Part shown: positions 4,564-6,435 of the stretch, piece after piece | Position numbering within the stretch: the stretch's first letter is position 1 | Layout of the letters: each line of letters begins with the position of its first letter | Assembly: GCA_934647145.1 (NCBI GenBank) | Contig: CAKUFB010000157.1 | Coordinates: 1-6,435 of the forward strand | Source of the DNA: an uncultured Clostridia bacterium | Lineage (GTDB): Bacteria > Bacillota > Clostridia > Christensenellales > Aristaeellaceae | Length of the DNA: 6,435 bases | Reading direction: 5' to 3' | Position numbers and translations under genes: made by a program | The notes under the pieces: generated by a model | What the model was told of the DNA's origin: nothing | Database searches by the model: none | The model's input: the letters and a program-made list of their open reading frames with translations, nothing else

Positions 4564-5970
4564 TCAGCCTGCCGTTTCGGTATGCTCGATGATGTTATTG
4601 ATCCAGTAGCCGCGCTTGACCATGACGAAGCCGACAATGCACTTGAGAATGTCGACGCCCTGGCAGATGAGATACATGGGCGCGACGGGCAGACTGGTCA
4701 GGCGGCTGATGAGGAAGGCCATGGGGATGTTGACTGCCCAGACGTACACGCTGTCGAAGAGGAAGGTGATACCGGTCTTGCCGCCCGAGCGCAGGGTGAA
4801 GTAGCAGGCGTTGGCGAAGGCGTGCAGGGGCGCGCAGATCGCGGCGACGCGGATGACGTTGATCGAGAGCGCGCGAACCTCTTGGGAGACGTTGTAGATG
4901 TCGCAGAATGCCGGGGCGATGAGCGCCATCAGTACACCCATGGCCACGCTGCTGACCAGCGAGAAGAAGATCAGCTTGGTGTCCTCGTCGCGCGCCTGTT
5001 CGACCTTGCCCGCGCCCAGCTTCTGGCCGACGATGATCGAGATCGAATTGCCCAGGGCCATGAAGACTGAATTGAACACGTTGCTCATGACCGAGCAGAT
5101 ATTGAGCGCCGCGACGGCGTTCAGGCCGCGAACCGAGTAGCACTGGGTCACGACCGCCATGCCCATCGACCAGAAGAACTCGTTGAGCAGGAGCGGCATG
5201 CCCTTGATGAACACGCGCCTGGTGAGCGCGGCGGGGATGCGGATGTGCCGGTACAGGCCCACGGCGAAGGGATTGATTTCCATGTTTTTGTGCGTCCAGA
5301 TCGCGCAGATAGTCAGCTCGACGAAGCGGCTCAGCGTGGTCGCAATGGCCGCGCCCGCCACGCCCAGCTGCGGGAAGCCCAGCTTGCCGAAGATCAGCAG
5401 GTAGTTAAACACCGCGTTGACCGCCACCGCCGCCACGCCCGCGATCATGGGCATGACCGTCTTGCCGGTCTCGCGCAGGGTGGAGCAGTAGCTCTGGGCG
5501 ATGCTGTTGGGAATCAGCCAGATCATCGAGATGAACAGGTATTCCTGCGCATAGGCGAGCGTTTTTTCCAGATCCAGTCCCTCGCCGTTGTCGTGCAGGT
5601 ACAGGCGGACGAGCGGCTCGCTGAACAGGCTGAAGACGACCATCGTGATCAGCGCCAGCGCCGTACACACGATCAGCTTGAGCTGGAAGGTATGCTTCAC
5701 GCCCGTCTGGTTGCCGCTTCCGGAAAACTGCGCGGTGAAAATGCCCGCGCCCGAGCACGCGCCGAACACGCTGAGCTGGTACACGAACAGCAGCTGGTTG
5801 GCGATCGACACGCCGGACATGCATTCCGTGCCCATCTGCCCCACCATGATATTGTCCAGCAGCGACACAAAGTTCGTGATGCCGTTCTGAATCATGATCG
5901 GCAGCGCGATCCCCAGCACCATCGCGTAAAAGCGCCGGTCGCCGATGAGCTTTTTCGCCAGTTTCTTCAT
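4564..5970 (-). CDS. MATE family multidrug/organic cation efflux transporter
   Basis: The protein has 468 residues, a usual MATE length, with about 12 hydrophobic segments in two homologous halves (about 16-177 and 250-410). Recognisable MATE stretches are IMIQNGITNFVSLLDNIMVG near the N terminus, the loop RETGKTVMP (166-174), and NSISIIVGQKLGAGK in the second half. It should act in the cytoplasmic membrane as a Na+ or H+ coupled exporter; the substrate cannot be read from sequence. Start choice: the ATG at 5970 has GGAGG 10 nt upstream and gives a typical MATE N terminus, KKLAKKLIGDRRF. The frame is open to an ATG at 6054, which also has GAGG 7 nt upstream, but the extra 28 residues use codons unlike the rest of the gene and include a TATACT promoter-like hexamer. 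The in-frame ATG at 5979 is too close to GGAGG. The last codons GGC TGA lie in a repeat core, and the array follows directly. Confidence 0.93.
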   Translation of the reverse strand: MKKLAKKLIGDRRFYAMVLGIALPIMIQNGITNFVSLLDNIMVGQMGTECMSGVSIANQLLFVYQLSVFGACSGAGIFTAQFSGSGNQTGVKHTFQLKLIVCTALALITMVVFSLFSEPLVRLYLHDNGEGLDLEKTLAYAQEYLFISMIWLIPNSIAQSYCSTLRETGKTVMPMIAGVAAVAVNAVFNYLLIFGKLGFPQLGVAGAAIATTLSRFVELTICAIWTHKNMEINPFAVGLYRHIRIPAALTRRVFIKGMPLLLNEFFWSMGMAVVTQCYSVRGLNAVAALNICSVMSNVFNSVFMALGNSISIIVGQKLGAGKVEQARDEDTKLIFFSLVSSVAMGVLMALIAPAFCDIYNVSQEVRALSINVIRVAAICAPLHAFANACYFTLRSGGKTGITFLFDSVYVWAVNIPMAFLISRLTSLPVAPMYLICQGVDILKCIVGFVMVKRGYWINNIIEHTETAG

Positions 5971-5980
5971 TCCCCGCATT

Positions 5981-5985
5981 CCTCC
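5981..5985 (-). promoter_or_regulatory. Ribosome binding site favouring the 5970 start of the MATE gene
   Basis: GGAGG on the minus strand lies 10 nt before the ATG at 5970 and only 1 nt before the ATG at 5979. A rival site, GTGAGGA (6061-6067), lies 6 nt before the ATG at 6054. The choice is therefore not absolute; N-terminal similarity to MATE proteins tips it to 5970. Confidence 0.5.
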
Positions 5986-6076
5986 GTTTCGTTGTTCAGG
6001 CTGTGCTTGCGCAGGGCCATCTTTTTTAGTATACAGCTCTTGCAGTCTCTCCATCTATCATCCTCACGTTAATCCG

Positions 6077-6091
6077 GCAGGCTCAGCCTGC
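6077..6091 (+). repeat. GCAGGCTCAGCCTGC palindrome upstream of the MATE gene
   Basis: Fourth copy of the 7+1+7 palindrome. It is followed by ACCCGCTTGCTGCCG, as after the copy at 3717. It marks the gene-proximal edge of the right-hand array. Confidence 0.75.
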
Positions 6092-6106
6092 ACCCGCTTG
6101 CTGCCG

Positions 6107-6141
6107 GTCGGCAGGGCCGACTGCCACCGGGCAGTGCCCGG
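6107..6141 (+). repeat. Two adjacent short palindromes
   Basis: GTCGGC-AGG-GCCGAC lies at 6107-6121 and CCGGGCAGTGCCCGG at 6127-6141. The first resembles the palindrome beside the peptidase stop codon, and the second recurs at 6342-6356. Confidence 0.65.
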
Positions 6142-6220
6142 CTCCAGCTGCTGCCGCCGATTAGATCGACGAAATTGGGAACCATAGGTTCAAGTTCCCA
6201 ATTTCTCCGGTTTTCCGGGA
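6124..6220 (+). repeat. 97-bp direct repeat, first copy
   Basis: It matches 6339-6435 at 95 of 97 positions with a 215-bp offset; the differences are the adjacent bases 6142-6143. It includes the CCGGGCA palindrome, the leader GCCGATTAGATCGAC, main hairpin D1 and the start of hairpin 2. The second copy is cut by the window end. Confidence 0.85.
6171..6205 (+). repeat. Main 35-nt hairpin repeat, copy D1
   Basis: GAAATTGGGAAC and GTTCCCAATTTC pair perfectly; the loop is CATAGGTTCAA. Compared with copy A, one G-C stem pair has become A-T on both sides. Confidence 0.85.
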
Positions 6221-6233
6221 CTTGCCCGGAAAA
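6211..6233 (+). repeat. CCGG-type accessory hairpin of copy D1
   Basis: TTTTCCGGG and CCCGGAAAA pair over ACTTG, 5 nt (TCCGG) after the main hairpin. This mirrors 1-21 beside copy A, with an extra G-C pair. Confidence 0.75.
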
Positions 6234-6289
6234 CATCTGTCGGCATCGCCTCCGCGAACCCATCCGCCCGCGGCGCGCATTCTATCGAC

Positions 6290-6324
6290 GACCCTGAGGG
6301 CCATAGATTGAAGCCCTCAGGGTC
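6290..6324 (+). repeat. Main 35-nt hairpin repeat, copy C'
   Basis: GACCCTGAGGGC and GCCCTCAGGGTC pair perfectly; the loop is CATAGATTGAA. It belongs to the same stem subtype as copy C. It is followed by the CCGGGCAGTGCCCGG palindrome at 6342-6356. Confidence 0.85.
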
Positions 6325-6338
6325 TGCATTTGCGAACC

Positions 6339-6435
6339 CCACCGGGCAGTGCCCGGGGCCAGCTGCTGCCGCCGATTAGATCGACGAAATTGGGAACCAT
6401 AGGTTCAAGTTCCCAATTTCTCCGGTTTTCCGGGA
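6339..6435 (+). repeat. 97-bp direct repeat, second copy (runs to window end)
   Basis: It contains the palindrome at 6342-6356, the leader, main hairpin D2 and the first 10 bases of hairpin 2 (TTTTCCGGGA), where the window stops. Confidence 0.85.
6386..6420 (+). repeat. Main 35-nt hairpin repeat, copy D2
   Basis: Identical to copy D1 in stem and loop. It is the eighth main hairpin in the window. Confidence 0.85.

Noticed and set aside
5971..6054. A 28-residue N-terminal extension of the MATE protein
   Set aside because: It has a usable ribosome site but atypical codons, no MATE similarity, and a promoter-like TATACT. It is kept only as an alternative start.

Overview
The window looks like a GC-rich member of the Firmicutes, probably a gut-type Clostridia lineage. 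I infer this from strong G-rich ribosome binding sites, GC-biased codon use, the protein families present, and a short palindromic element of a style I associate with gut Clostridia. The sequence alone does not fix the genus. Four protein genes are supportable.

Layout from left to right:
- 1-135: a repeat array.
- 136-1416 (minus): a membrane-anchored C39-like cysteine peptidase.
- 1417-1682: a divergent intergenic region with a candidate promoter and a hairpin.
- 1683-2753 and 2772-3716 (plus): two COG0523/CobW-type G3E GTPases in one operon, 18 nt apart. The first has a long His/Asp metal-binding insert. The second has lost the family's CxCC motif and appears to end in a DUF1980 (TIGR03943-like) domain.
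- 3717-4563: about 850 bp without a convincing gene, holding dense repeats and hairpins.
- 4564-5970 (minus): a MATE family efflux transporter.
- 5971-6435: the MATE 5' region, then a third repeat array that runs off the window end.

The GTPase pair most likely works in metal (zinc or similar) allocation. The peptidase is predicted to act outside the membrane. The MATE protein exports small molecules or drugs using an ion gradient. No pathway joining all four genes is visible.

The most unusual content is the repeat system. Eight copies of a 35-nt hairpin (12-bp stem, 11-nt loop) lie in the intergenic regions. The loop is nearly constant (CATARATTGAA or its complement), while the stem sequence differs between copies and still pairs, with paired substitutions. 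Most copies carry a second, CCGG-type hairpin and a shared leader. A third element, the palindrome GCAGGCTSAGCCTGC, sits at the gene-proximal edge of each array. The arrays point outward from two gene blocks, 136-3716 and 4564-about 6054, so each block resembles a cassette bounded by inverted arrays. In two genes the stop codon falls inside a copy of the repeat core CAGGCTGAG. I do not recognise this repeat family. Both window ends lie inside it, as expected if an assembly broke at repeats.
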